A DNA stretch of 64,000 bases from Hafnia alvei (GTDB lineage: Bacteria > Pseudomonadota > Gammaproteobacteria > Enterobacterales > Enterobacteriaceae). The stretch is taken from assembly GCF_964063325.1 (NCBI RefSeq), contig NZ_OZ061315.1, positions 620,001-684,000 on the forward strand, read 5' to 3'. The translations under genes and the position numbers were made by a program. Shown piece by piece: positions 17,043 through 25,437 of the stretch. The notes below the pieces were generated by a model. That model saw nothing but the letters and a program-made list of their open reading frames with translations, was not told the origin of the DNA and ran no database searches. The first letter of the stretch is position 1; every line of letters starts with the position of its first letter.

Positions 17043-18398
17043 TTACCATCTGACTTCTACCCTAAATCCCCCATTTTCCCCATCACTAAAATGCGTGGTC
17101 ATGCCATGCAGTGTGGCGATGCGTTGCACGATAGAAAGGCCTAAACCGCTGCCGGTTTTTTCTTGCCCAGGGGGGCGGAAGAAGCGCTCGCCAATGCGTT
17201 TTAAATATTCAGGGCTAACGCCGGGACCATTGTCTTCCACGCTAAAACTGTGGGCATCTAAGGTAATTTTGACGGTGCTGCCGCGTGGGCTGTACCGAAT
17301 GGCGTTATCCAACAGATTGCGTACCAGCAATGCTAATAGTAGTGGCTGTGCTCGTCGAAGTGGTGGCGTTTGGTGAATGTCCAACATCAGTTCTACGCCA
17401 TTGCTTCTCGCTTTGTGGTAATGGTCCATTACGCCAGTTTGTAGGACGTCTTGCAGAGCAATGTCTTGCACGTCGTCTAAGCCTGACAGCGAATCCAGCC
17501 GCGAAAGCGTCAGCAACTGATCCACAAGGCGAGTTGCGCGCTCTATGCCTTCCGTGAGGTTGGTTAATGCGTGTTCGCGCATTTCGGCATCGTCTTGCGC
17601 GAGCTGTGCGACTTCGGTTTGTACCTTGAGCGCTGCGAGCGGGCTGCGCAGCTCATGCGCAGCATCGGAGGTAAAGCGGCGTTCGCGCACCAGCATATCT
17701 CCGGTACGGGTGAAGAGGCTATTAAGCGCCTCAACCAGCGGTTTTACTTCACTAGGAATCGCGTCCAGCGGGAGCGGTGTTTCATCATCCGGGCGGCGTT
17801 GATAAAGCCGTTTGGCTAATCTTTTCATCGGAGCTAATTCGCGGCTGACCAGCCAAATCAGCAGTAACACCATGATCGGTAATGCGATTAACCACGGCAA
17901 AAGCTGAGCCTTCACAATGTCGATGGCCATCTCTTGACGATAATCCCATTCTTGACCAACCACCACGCGATACTTCCCATCAGGCGTGGTTAGCCATACT
18001 AAGCGCCAGAGATCTTTATCACCTTGTAATTTTCCTTCGGTAAAGCCGTCGCGTCGATAGTGATACTGTAAATCGGGGCCGTTATCGCCATCGTTCAACA
18101 CCATTTTCCCCTCTACGGTAAAAATAGCGAAGGCCAGCGCGTCGTCATCTAAGTCGCCGTGGCTGTGGCGAACCATTTTTTTGCTACGCGGCAGTTGAGG
18201 GCTTTTAACCGCTAGATCGCCAATATTAAGCGCGGTTAGACGCTTAGCGAACAGCATTTGCTGGGTATCAAACAGCTCATTGACCGTGTCGCGGGTTTGA
18301 TTCCACGCTAATGCGCTGGCGCAAACCCACGTGATGACGATAAGCACGATGAAACCTAAAATAAGCCGCAGCCTAAGGCTAAGCGTTAGCGATTTCAT
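17043..18398 (-). CDS. qseC: Sensor histidine kinase QseC
   Basis: A 451-residue inner-membrane kinase (E. coli 449). It has an N-terminal helix (LRLRLILGFIVLIVITWVCASALA), a periplasmic sensor loop, a second helix near residue 165-185, a HAMP-like linker, the dimerisation/phosphoacceptor H-box SDAAHELRSPLAALKVQ and the ATPase N and G boxes (NLLDNAIRYSP, DNGPGV, GSGLGLSIV). In E. coli it responds to autoinducer-3 and catecholamines and signals through QseB. Its ATG overlaps the qseB stop by four bases. Confidence 0.95.
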   Translation of the reverse strand: MKSLTLSLRLRLILGFIVLIVITWVCASALAWNQTRDTVNELFDTQQMLFAKRLTALNIGDLAVKSPQLPRSKKMVRHSHGDLDDDALAFAIFTVEGKMVLNDGDNGPDLQYHYRRDGFTEGKLQGDKDLWRLVWLTTPDGKYRVVVGQEWDYRQEMAIDIVKAQLLPWLIALPIMVLLLIWLVSRELAPMKRLAKRLYQRRPDDETPLPLDAIPSEVKPLVEALNSLFTRTGDMLVRERRFTSDAAHELRSPLAALKVQTEVAQLAQDDAEMREHALTNLTEGIERATRLVDQLLTLSRLDSLSGLDDVQDIALQDVLQTGVMDHYHKARSNGVELMLDIHQTPPLRRAQPLLLALLVRNLLDNAIRYSPRGSTVKITLDAHSFSVEDNGPGVSPEYLKRIGERFFRPPGQEKTGSGLGLSIVQRIATLHGMTTHFSDGENGGFRVEVRW

Positions 18399-19057
18399 GA
18401 TGCTTCCCCTAGCGTATAGCCGATTCCGTGGACGGTGCGGATAAAGCTACTGCCGAATTTTTTCCGCAAATGATGGATATGCACCTCGATGGCATTGCTG
18501 GATACATCGTCGTCCCAGTTATAGATTTTCTCTTCGATCAGCGGGCGAGGCAAAACACGGCCTTCATTGCGCAATAACAGCTCTAGCAGCGCAAACTCTT
18601 TCGGTTTCAGGTAAATCGGTTCACCGTTATAGGTCACGGTAAGATTGATGGGATCGAGTGAAACTGAGCTGTGAGTTAACGTTGTTTGCACCTGCCCATG
18701 ACGGCGGCGAATGAGTGCCTGCAAACGCGCGGTGACTTCAATAAGCGCAAACGGCTTACACAGATAGTCGTCGGCGCCTTGCTGTAAACCGGCCACGCGC
18801 TGTTCTAGCGCATCGCGGGCGGTGAGAATTAGTACTGGTTCATCGTGGCCGTTTTGACGCCACGAGCGCAAAATATCGAGCCCGTCCATGCCGGGCAGGC
18901 TAAGGTCGAGCACCACGGCGTCGTAGGGGGCTGAGTCCAACGCGCTGAGCCCTTGCTTCCCTTCGGTGAACCAGTCAACGCTGAACCCCATTTTAATCAA
19001 ACCGGCTTTAATGCCGTCGCCGATCAGTTTGTCATCTTCAATGAGTAATACCCGCAT
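18395..19057 (-). CDS. qseB: Response regulator QseB
   Basis: An OmpR/PhoB-family regulator of 220 residues with an N-terminal receiver (acidic EDD, phosphoacceptor Asp in DAVVLDLSLPG near residue 51, conserved Lys in YLCKPF) and a C-terminal winged helix (SNAIEVHIHHLRKKFG). It is the partner of QseC, encoded downstream with a 4-base overlap. The gap to the divergent ygiW gene (19058-19286) should hold QseB-responsive promoters; E. coli ygiW-qseBC is organised similarly except that there ygiW reads the same way. Confidence 0.95.
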   Translation of the reverse strand: MRVLLIEDDKLIGDGIKAGLIKMGFSVDWFTEGKQGLSALDSAPYDAVVLDLSLPGMDGLDILRSWRQNGHDEPVLILTARDALEQRVAGLQQGADDYLCKPFALIEVTARLQALIRRRHGQVQTTLTHSSVSLDPINLTVTYNGEPIYLKPKEFALLELLLRNEGRVLPRPLIEEKIYNWDDDVSSNAIEVHIHHLRKKFGSSFIRTVHGIGYTLGEAS

Positions 19058-19286
19058 AACTGCGTCCTTTATGCTGTGCTGTATGGTTTTATCTAACTAT
19101 TTGGCAAGGGCTTTGTACAGCGTAATACCGTGTGGATCCAGCGCCGTAGGCAGTTTTAAAAAATAAAGTTGGTTAAACTATGGGCTTAAGATCTTGTTAA
19201 GAACTCTTTGGTGTAATGCATTCCGAAGAGCAAAAACAGCTAACTGTTGATGCTGACATTAATCCCATATAAGAGAGAGAAAAATA

Positions 19287-19691
19287 ATGAAAAAAGTAGC
19301 CGCTCTATTCGCCATTCTTGCCGTTTGCAGTGCTCCCGTTCTGGCGCAAAACGGTGGATTTTCTGACCCTAATGCTCCCGCAGCTCAAACAACGCAGACG
19401 CAAGCTGCCGGTGGATTCAGTGGCCCGAATGCGGGTGCCATGACGGTCGATAAAGCCAAAACCATGAGCGATGATACTTGGGTTACTCTGCGTGGAAACA
19501 TTGAGCAGCGCATCGGTGGTGAGCACTACACTTTCCGTGATGCAACCGGCACCATGAACGTAGATATCGACCATAAGCGTTGGAATGGGCAGACCATCAC
19601 CCCGAAAGATACCGTGGAACTGCAGGGGAAAATCGATAAAGACTGGAACTCGGTTGAGTTGGACGTCAAACAGATCACTAAAGTGAAATAA
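19287..19691 (+). CDS. ygiW: Periplasmic BOF-family stress protein YgiW
   Basis: A 134-residue secreted protein: Sec signal peptide MKKVAALFAILAVCSAPVLA, a low-complexity Gln/Thr/Ala linker, and a BOF (bacterial OB-fold, DUF388) domain (TWVTLRGNIEQRIGGEHYTFRDATGTMNVDID...VELQGKIDKDW). E. coli YgiW is induced by oxidative and acid stress and is regulated with qseBC. Here it diverges from qseB. An AGAGAGA ribosome site lies upstream. Confidence 0.92.
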   Translation: MKKVAALFAILAVCSAPVLAQNGGFSDPNAPAAQTTQTQAAGGFSGPNAGAMTVDKAKTMSDDTWVTLRGNIEQRIGGEHYTFRDATGTMNVDIDHKRWNGQTITPKDTVELQGKIDKDWNSVELDVKQITKVK

Positions 19692-19715
19692 TCTGCAAAT
19701 TCCAAGTTGCTTGGC

Positions 19716-19760
19716 ATTCGTCATCCTCGCGGAAGTGAGGCGTTAGTGAGGATGACGAAT
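19716..19760. terminator. Long inverted-repeat terminator between ygiW and fadH
   Basis: A perfect 13-bp inverted repeat, ATTCGTCATCCTC / GAGGATGACGAAT, with a 19-base loop between convergent genes. There is no strong T run, so this may be a repeat-type element or a processing signal instead of a classical terminator. Confidence 0.55.
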
Positions 19761-19768
19761 AGATGCGT

Positions 19769-21790
19769 TTAGATTGCTAGCGCGAGTCGGGTTCCTTGGT
19801 CTATCGCACGCCGAGCATCGAGCTCGCGAGCGACATCAGCACCGCCAATCAAATGTACGGTTTTACCCATCTTCTGCAACGGTGCCAGTAACGCCTGTTG
19901 CGATTCTTGCCCAGCACAAATAACGATGTTGTCTACCGGCAGACATTCAATGTGTCCATCGCGCATCAGATGCAGGCCTTGTTCATCAATATGATGATAA
20001 TGGGCTCCGTTTATCATCGTCACGCCGCGTTTTTGCAAACTGGCACGATGTATCCATCCGGTTGTTTTTCCGAGTCCTTCGCCCACTTTGCTGGTTTTAC
20101 GCTGCAGTAAATAGATTTTGCGTGGGCTATGCGGGGAATTCATTCCGCCTGCGGCTAACCCTCCGCGCTGTTTTAACTGTAGATCGATGCCCCATTCTTC
20201 GGCAAAGGCGACGCTGTTTAAGCTGGTGGATTGGCCGTATTGACTGAGGTATTCGGCGGTATCAAAACCAATACCGCCAGCGCCAATAATGGCCACGCGT
20301 TTACCCACCGGAAGTTTGTCACGCAAAACCTGCGCATAGCTCAGTACGTGGGGCATGTCGCTGCCGGGTAAATCTAAATAGCGCGGAATAATGCCCGTAG
20401 CCAAAATAATTTCATCGAACTCAGTGAGGTCTTGAGCCTCAACGCGTTGACCTAGTCGCTGTTGGATATTATGAATAATTAACAAGCGCTTAAAATAGCG
20501 TAGCGTTTCATGAAACTCTTCTTTGCCGGGGATCTGCTTGGCGATATTAAACTGGCCACCGATCTGATTGTCCGCCTCAAACAGCGTGACGTGATGACCT
20601 CGCTGTGCCGCCGTGGTCGCGAATGCTAAACCGGCAGGACCCGCTCCCACCACGGCAAGGCGCTTAGGTTTTTCTGCGGCGGTAAGCACGAGCTCGGTTT
20701 CATGGCAGGCACGCGGGTTGACCAGACATGATGTGAGTTTGTGCTCGAAAATTTGATCAAGACAGGCCTGATTACAGCCGATGCAAACATTGATTTCATC
20801 GACACGGCCGCTGGCCGTTTTTTGCACAAATTCCGGATCGGCTAAAAACGGACGCGCCATAGACACCATATCGGCGCATCCGTCCGCCAGCACGGCTTCA
20901 GCTACGTCGGGGTGGTTAATTCTATTGGTGGTGATAAGAGGGATGGAAACCTTCCCCATCAAGCGACGTGTGACCCAGCTAAATCCCGCACGTGGCACCA
21001 TGGTTGCGATGGTAGGAATACGCGCTTCATGCCAGCCAATACCGGTGTTGATCAGCGTCGCACCTGCATGCTCCACTTGGATCGCCAACTGTTCAATCTC
21101 TTTCCAATCAGAGCCTTCCTCAACCAGATCCAGCATCGATAGGCGATAAATGATGATGAACTCTTGCCCAACGGCGGCACGCACGCGGCGAACACATTCC
21201 ACGGCAAAACGCATACGGCGCATGAAATCGCCACCCCAATCGTCGTCGCGTTGGTTAGTTCTGGCGGCAAGAAACTGGTTAATCAAATAGCCTTCAGAGC
21301 CCATGATTTCAACGCCGTCATATCCCGCGTGCTGCGCCAAACGCGCGCACTGGGCGAAGTCAGACAGCGTTTGCTGAATCATGTCTTCGCTCATTTCTAT
21401 CGGCGGGTAAGGATTGATTGGTGCCTGTATGGCTGAGGGCGCGTGGGGCTGCGGTTGATAGCTGTAGCGGCCTGTATGAAGAATTTGCAGCGCTATTTTC
21501 CCGCCGGCCTGATGTACAGCGCTGGTGATAATTTTATGATGCGGGATCTGATTTTCGTGATCCAATACGGAAGCACCAGCGTGCACCACGCCATGCTGAT
21601 TTGGCGCAATGCCTCCCGTCACAATCAACCCAACACCGGCCCGAGCTCGCTCAGCGTAAAACTCAGCCAAACGCCGGCTGCCATCAGGATGTTCCTCTAG
21701 TCCTGTGTGCATCGATCCCATCAGGACGCGATTTTTTAAGGTAGTAAACCCGAGATCTAATGGTGCGAGCAGATGAGAGTAGTGATTCAT
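19769..21790 (-). CDS. fadH: 2,4-dienoyl-CoA reductase (NADPH)
   Basis: A 673-residue iron-sulfur flavoenzyme (E. coli 672) that reduces 2,4-dienoyl-CoA during beta-oxidation of unsaturated fatty acids with even-numbered double bonds. The N-terminal half is an OYE-like FMN barrel (LGFTTLKNRVLMGSMHTGLEEHP). The 4Fe-4S ligands lie in CIGCNQACLDQ...SCLVNPRAC. The C-terminal half has an FAD site (VVGAGPAGLAFA) and an NADPH site (AIIGAGGIGFDTA). Start MNHYSHLLAPLDLG has AAGGA upstream and fits E. coli; an ATG seven codons earlier is less likely. The next 304 bp (21791-22094) hold no gene that I can see. Confidence 0.95.
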   Translation of the reverse strand: MNHYSHLLAPLDLGFTTLKNRVLMGSMHTGLEEHPDGSRRLAEFYAERARAGVGLIVTGGIAPNQHGVVHAGASVLDHENQIPHHKIITSAVHQAGGKIALQILHTGRYSYQPQPHAPSAIQAPINPYPPIEMSEDMIQQTLSDFAQCARLAQHAGYDGVEIMGSEGYLINQFLAARTNQRDDDWGGDFMRRMRFAVECVRRVRAAVGQEFIIIYRLSMLDLVEEGSDWKEIEQLAIQVEHAGATLINTGIGWHEARIPTIATMVPRAGFSWVTRRLMGKVSIPLITTNRINHPDVAEAVLADGCADMVSMARPFLADPEFVQKTASGRVDEINVCIGCNQACLDQIFEHKLTSCLVNPRACHETELVLTAAEKPKRLAVVGAGPAGLAFATTAAQRGHHVTLFEADNQIGGQFNIAKQIPGKEEFHETLRYFKRLLIIHNIQQRLGQRVEAQDLTEFDEIILATGIIPRYLDLPGSDMPHVLSYAQVLRDKLPVGKRVAIIGAGGIGFDTAEYLSQYGQSTSLNSVAFAEEWGIDLQLKQRGGLAAGGMNSPHSPRKIYLLQRKTSKVGEGLGKTTGWIHRASLQKRGVTMINGAHYHHIDEQGLHLMRDGHIECLPVDNIVICAGQESQQALLAPLQKMGKTVHLIGGADVARELDARRAIDQGTRLALAI

Positions 21791-22094
21791 TCGGGCTTTC
21801 CTTGTTAGCACAGGCTGAAGCAGCAGTTTCTGGTCGGATGAGTTTTTTAAATCTAGTCTCTCTGTGGGGCTTTGAAAGCAATATGTTAATGAACTGTGAT
21901 TTACCGCAACATTGTGCTGACGGAAAGCTGAGAAGCGTGACTTAGTTTGGATAATGAAGGGGGATATTTTCTGGGTTTACTGTTTATCAAAGCATCGAAC
22001 TTAATAGCAATATGCCCATTTATCATCAATGTTTTCAGCTGCTCTATGCGGCAAACTTCCTGTTCCACTTGCCTTTGCTAACTTAGGAATCTTT

Positions 22095-22625
22095 ATGCTG
22101 CGAGTTTTATTAGTTATTGATATGCAAAATGGTGTTTTTGTAAATCCACGTTTTGATCGCGCAGGCCGAGTGGAGAAGATCAACCAACTATCGCAAGCGG
22201 CAGGTCGGGTTATTTTCATTCGTCATCAAGAAAATGATATGCCGGAAAACAGCCCTGAATGGATGCTATTGCCTGAATTAAACCAGCCCGAAAATAGCCT
22301 TTATGTCGAAAAGACAGCCTGCGATGCTTTCTACCAAACCTCACTGGCTGATGAACTCGCCAAAATCAAAGCAACGCACATTACGATTTGCGGCTGTGCG
22401 ACCGACTACTGCGTGGATACGACAATAAAAGTTGCGGCTAGCAACGGATATAAAGTGACTGTTGCCGCTGATGCTCACACCACCGCCAATCGCGGTCCGC
22501 TAAAAGCAGAGCAGTTGATTCAGCATTATAACGATGTATGGGCAAACCTTATTATTCCTGGCAATGATGTCAGAGTGAAAAGTACTCAGGAAATTTTGCA
22601 AGAATGGCGTGAAGGAAATAGCTGA
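22095..22625 (+). CDS. Isochorismatase-family cysteine hydrolase
   Basis: A 176-residue cysteine hydrolase with the family triad: Asp in LLVIDMQNGVF (about residue 9), a Lys in VEKTACDAFYQT (about residue 76), and the nucleophile Cys in TICGCATDYCVDTT. The family includes nicotinamidases, isochorismatases and ureido-acid hydrolases; the substrate is not clear here. I start at MLRVLLVIDMQ with AGGA 7 bp upstream; the open frame extends back to 22029 without homology. It ends about 30 bp before the prophage attL. Confidence 0.85.
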   Translation: MLRVLLVIDMQNGVFVNPRFDRAGRVEKINQLSQAAGRVIFIRHQENDMPENSPEWMLLPELNQPENSLYVEKTACDAFYQTSLADELAKIKATHITICGCATDYCVDTTIKVAASNGYKVTVAADAHTTANRGPLKAEQLIQHYNDVWANLIIPGNDVRVKSTQEILQEWREGNS

Positions 22626-22653
22626 AGGGACACTTTTGCGACACTTTTCTTCA

Positions 22654-22759
22654 GAAACAAAAAAGCCACTTCGGAAGAAGTGGCCTAACTGACTGAATCT
22701 AAAGCTAAAATTTGGTGGCCCCTGCTGGACTTGAACCAGCGACCAAGCGATTATGAGTC
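22654..22759. repeat. attL: left prophage attachment repeat (tRNA 3' fragment)
   Basis: 22695-22759 is a 65-bp exact copy of 58835-58899, and the match extends left with four mismatches to 22654. It includes the last 47 nt of tRNA-Ile2 (minus strand) and the host terminator hairpin GGCCACTTC-TTCC-GAAGTGGC followed by T6 on the minus strand (22661-22684). The tRNA piece here is a remnant without a 5' half. Confidence 0.95.
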
Positions 22760-22852
22760 CGAAATCAAAGTAATAAAAAACAATAAGTTACTTTAATATC
22801 AGTGGATTAATAAATCGAATAATGAAGAATATACCAGTATAGCGAATAGGTC

Positions 22853-22871
22853 TGCTGCCAATTTGCTGCCA
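22853..22871. promoter_or_regulatory. Candidate integrase arm-type sites, left arm
   Basis: Two direct copies of TGCTGCCA start at 22853 and 22864, 11 bp apart. The same pair with the same 11-bp spacing and orientation occurs near attR (58764 and 58775). Phased pairs flanking the core are what P2-type integrases need as arm-binding sites; the assignment is inference. Confidence 0.55.
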
Positions 22872-22876
22872 CATTT

Positions 22877-23773
22877 TTAGTTAACTGCCCCATCACCAAA
22901 TTGCACGCCAGTACTTAGGTTTAAGGCTTGCGATACTGTACTATCAAGCTCATCAGAAAAATTAGTTATACGAGTGAAATGATTAAATTTTTGGAAAGTT
23001 ATGATGCCACTTCCAGTTGGTTTTTCCATAAATACTGGGAAAGAATATGAAAGAATGACCATTCTCACGCCATGTACAATTTTTGAAGCATTTTCTTCCA
23101 AGAAATTTTTGTTATACCTGTCGTAGTTATCTCGAAACGCTTCAAGTGCTTCTTTATTAGTGGTGATGTTTTCCTCGCCTTTTTCTTTAAAGGATTTAAC
23201 AAATCTATCATAGAGGATATTACTGAGATCAATACATAAAATGGCCTGTTCTTGTCTATTTGCTAGATCTTTGAACTGCTCATCGTATGCATAGCTTATA
23301 TTATTAACTATTGTCGATTCTTTTCGAGGCCTTTTGCATTCAAGAAATAGTTTTTTGCCATCTTTTTCGACAATAACATCATGCGACTTGTCATTGATTA
23401 TATTAAATCCTGCTCTCTTAAATCGTGAGGCAACTTTTAATTCAAAGGAATAGTCTCTTGCGGAGCAACTTTGTGATTTTTCTAGTGTAGTACTACCTCT
23501 TTGAATGAGATGGATTAAATCCTTTATATCTTCCTCACCAGAGTGGAATGAATTATAAAACTCGCATAACTCCATGAGTTCTGCTATACCCCATAGTTCG
23601 CGAAACGACGGTGTTTTAAGATCGGCCGACCATTTTTTGAAAACTTTTGTTGAAGCTCCAAACCTTGTAGCATTATATTTTATCCCCATGCTTTTTAACC
23701 ATGGCCCTACTTTATCTAAGATTCTTATGTCGAAAATTTGAGTTTTTGTAGTGTTTTTAATTTCACTTTTCAT
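22877..23773 (-). CDS. Candidate PD-(D/E)XK-fold cargo protein
   Basis: A 298-residue protein with no family I can name. The middle has the order of a PD-(D/E)XK nuclease core: a helix with E111 (YSFELKVASRFKRAGFNI), D132 (KSHDVIVEKDGKK) and E145-C-K147 (LFLECKRPR). The N-terminal 90 residues are helical and may be a regulatory or binding part. The gene is AT-rich and lies on the minus strand between integrase and attL, directly downstream of int, so it is likely expressed in the lysogen with CI and int. This is a common place for superinfection-exclusion cargo. It might equally be an inactive nuclease-like protein. Confidence 0.6.
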   Translation of the reverse strand: MKSEIKNTTKTQIFDIRILDKVGPWLKSMGIKYNATRFGASTKVFKKWSADLKTPSFRELWGIAELMELCEFYNSFHSGEEDIKDLIHLIQRGSTTLEKSQSCSARDYSFELKVASRFKRAGFNIINDKSHDVIVEKDGKKLFLECKRPRKESTIVNNISYAYDEQFKDLANRQEQAILCIDLSNILYDRFVKSFKEKGEENITTNKEALEAFRDNYDRYNKNFLEENASKIVHGVRMVILSYSFPVFMEKPTGSGIITFQKFNHFTRITNFSDELDSTVSQALNLSTGVQFGDGAVN

Positions 23774-23798
23774 ATTATGTAGCAGCCTATCTATTCTT

Positions 23799-24815
23799 TT
23801 AGGTTAATTTATTTAACGGATTGAATTTAATAGCTTCTGTTAAATGGTCTGGTGCGAAATGAGAATATCGCATGGTTACTTTTATGTCAGTGTGGCCTAG
23901 TATACGCTGGAGAACCAAAATATTTCCGCCGTTCATCATAAAATGTGATGCAAATGTGTGGCGTAATACGTGAGTTAGTTGGCCTGCGGGTGTTTCTATT
24001 CCAGCTCTTTTTAGTGCGGTTCTGAAAGCTGCGTAACAAGATGAGAACAGTGGTTTAGCTCTTCTTATTGTTGGTAGTTCGCCAAGTACTTCATCACTAA
24101 CCGGAACCGCTCGGTTTTTCTTGCCTTTAGTTTTGATAAAAATAATCTTACCACCACGGATTTGATTTCCCTTGAGGCTTTCAGCTTCTCCCCAGCGTGC
24201 GCCAGTAGCTAAACAAATTTTAACAACGGAAATTAAGTCTAGTGATCTGCTATTTTCACATTCAATCAGCAAAGCTTTAATGTCATCCATTGTGAGGTAT
24301 GACATTTCAGATTCTGCAATCTTAAATTCTCTGACGTTGTCCAATGGATTAGGGGAGGTCCATTCGTCTAATCGACGAAGCTCATTAAACACCGCACGGA
24401 AATAAGCTAATTCGAGGTTTACTGTTCTGGGGGTGACTGTTTTAACTCTATTTGAACGTGTTATTTTTCCGGATAATCGTTGTTCTCTATAAGCCGAAAA
24501 TATTTTGGCTGAAAACTCGGTGGCTAAGGGATTACCCATCGCAGAACAGGCAAACTCCATAGTGGACTTGCGTTTTTCACCGTCTGACAAAGTAACCCCG
24601 TGGGCGTTATACCACGTGTACACCAAATCAATTAAGCGTCGCTTATCCGTCTTCTCGCCAAGCCAAGGTTTATCCTGAGATTGTTCTTTTATAAAGCGCT
24701 CGAACGCGAGTGCTTCTCCTTTTGTAGCAAATTGCCGTCGAATCCGCTTTCCTTCTCGACCGTTAGGGAAAACTTGAGCTTGCCATTTACCATTGGAAAG
24801 TTTTGATACTGCCAT
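23799..24815 (-). CDS. int: P2-type site-specific tyrosine integrase
   Basis: A 338-residue tyrosine recombinase that integrates and excises the phage at tRNA-Ile2. The N-terminal arm-binding domain (KLSNGKWQAQVFPNGREGKRIRRQF) and SAM-like core-binding domain precede the catalytic domain with R207 (ATGARWGEA), H282 and R285 (HVLRH), H308 (LGHTD) and nucleophile Y317 (TMRYSHF). The gene is 1 kb from attL. The start MAVSKLSNGKW is typical of P2 integrases. Cox (26149-26385) is the expected directionality factor. Confidence 0.96.
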   Translation of the reverse strand: MAVSKLSNGKWQAQVFPNGREGKRIRRQFATKGEALAFERFIKEQSQDKPWLGEKTDKRRLIDLVYTWYNAHGVTLSDGEKRKSTMEFACSAMGNPLATEFSAKIFSAYREQRLSGKITRSNRVKTVTPRTVNLELAYFRAVFNELRRLDEWTSPNPLDNVREFKIAESEMSYLTMDDIKALLIECENSRSLDLISVVKICLATGARWGEAESLKGNQIRGGKIIFIKTKGKKNRAVPVSDEVLGELPTIRRAKPLFSSCYAAFRTALKRAGIETPAGQLTHVLRHTFASHFMMNGGNILVLQRILGHTDIKVTMRYSHFAPDHLTEAIKFNPLNKLT

Positions 24816-24817
24816 GA

Positions 24818-25000
24818 CTAATCTTTAGTACAGATACGTTTTGATTTACTAATGCTACCGTCTTTGCAAACAAATTTTCCGTCGGTAGTACAGTGTGCCA
24901 CGCCACCTTTTGCCCCTGAGCATGGATAGTTTTTAGCAGAAGCTAATGGAATGAAAGCCAAGACAGTCACTATAACAATTAAGGCATTTAACGATCTCAT
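24818..25000 (-). CDS. Small exported Cys-containing protein
   Basis: A 60-residue protein with a clear Sec signal peptide (residues 1-22, MRSLNALIVIVTVLAFIPLASA) and a mature part of about 38 residues with four cysteines (YPCSGAKGGVAHCTTDGKFVCKDGSISKSKRIC) that could form two disulfides in the periplasm. GGAG lies about 10 bp upstream of ATG 25000. It sits 2 bp upstream of int and 2 bp downstream of the 25003 gene, so it belongs to the lysogenic transcript. The role is unknown; an exclusion or conversion factor is possible. Confidence 0.65.
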   Translation of the reverse strand: MRSLNALIVIVTVLAFIPLASAKNYPCSGAKGGVAHCTTDGKFVCKDGSISKSKRICTKD

Positions 25001-25002
25001 AT

Positions 25003-25434
25003 TTAATAACTCCGCTTTATTTCCGTAAAGCTAGCAATGGTTTCTTTCTTTGCGTTGAATGGGATTTTTAAGCAGTTTTTAATGCCGCCATTAAATATCA
25101 ATCGGACGGACTGCAGGAAGGGCATCACTTCTATCGTAGTGAATTCGCGGCCATCCCATTCACTAGGGTTTTCTTTCGTATAATCACAAATTGACGCTAT
25201 TGTTTTGTAGGCTCTAGGGATATTTAGCTTTTCGGAGTCGAACATTACGACGAGAGAGCCGTTTTCCACCGATATTTCGTCTAACTCAGTATCGTTAAAA
25301 CCATCATTCTCGAGCATGCTGTATAGTTTATCTGGCACAGTGTATTTAACGGTGGAGGAAAGATCGGCAAAACAGGGAGTTACCAGTAAGCTAGAAAATA
25401 TAAATACCGCTGCCGCTATGTTCATTTCTTTCAT
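25003..25434 (-). CDS. Exported protein of unknown function
   Basis: A 143-residue protein starting with a signal peptide (MKEMNIAAAVFIFSSLLVTPCFA, cut near residue 23). The mature domain is acidic and has two Cys residues (SICDYTK and IKNCLKIPF) that may pair. I do not recognise a family. It follows the CI repressor by 3 bp on the same strand, so it is probably cotranscribed with it in the lysogen. The ribosome site is poor; translation may depend on coupling to the upstream stop. Confidence 0.6.
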   Translation of the reverse strand: MKEMNIAAAVFIFSSLLVTPCFADLSSTVKYTVPDKLYSMLENDGFNDTELDEISVENGSLVVMFDSEKLNIPRAYKTIASICDYTKENPSEWDGREFTTIEVMPFLQSVRLIFNGGIKNCLKIPFNAKKETIASFTEIKRSY

Positions 25435-25437
25435 GAG

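Noticed and set aside
22713..22759. tRNA-like sequence at the left prophage border
   Set aside because: Only the 3' 47 nt of tRNA-Ile2 are present; there is no 5' half, so this is the attL remnant and not a second tRNA gene.
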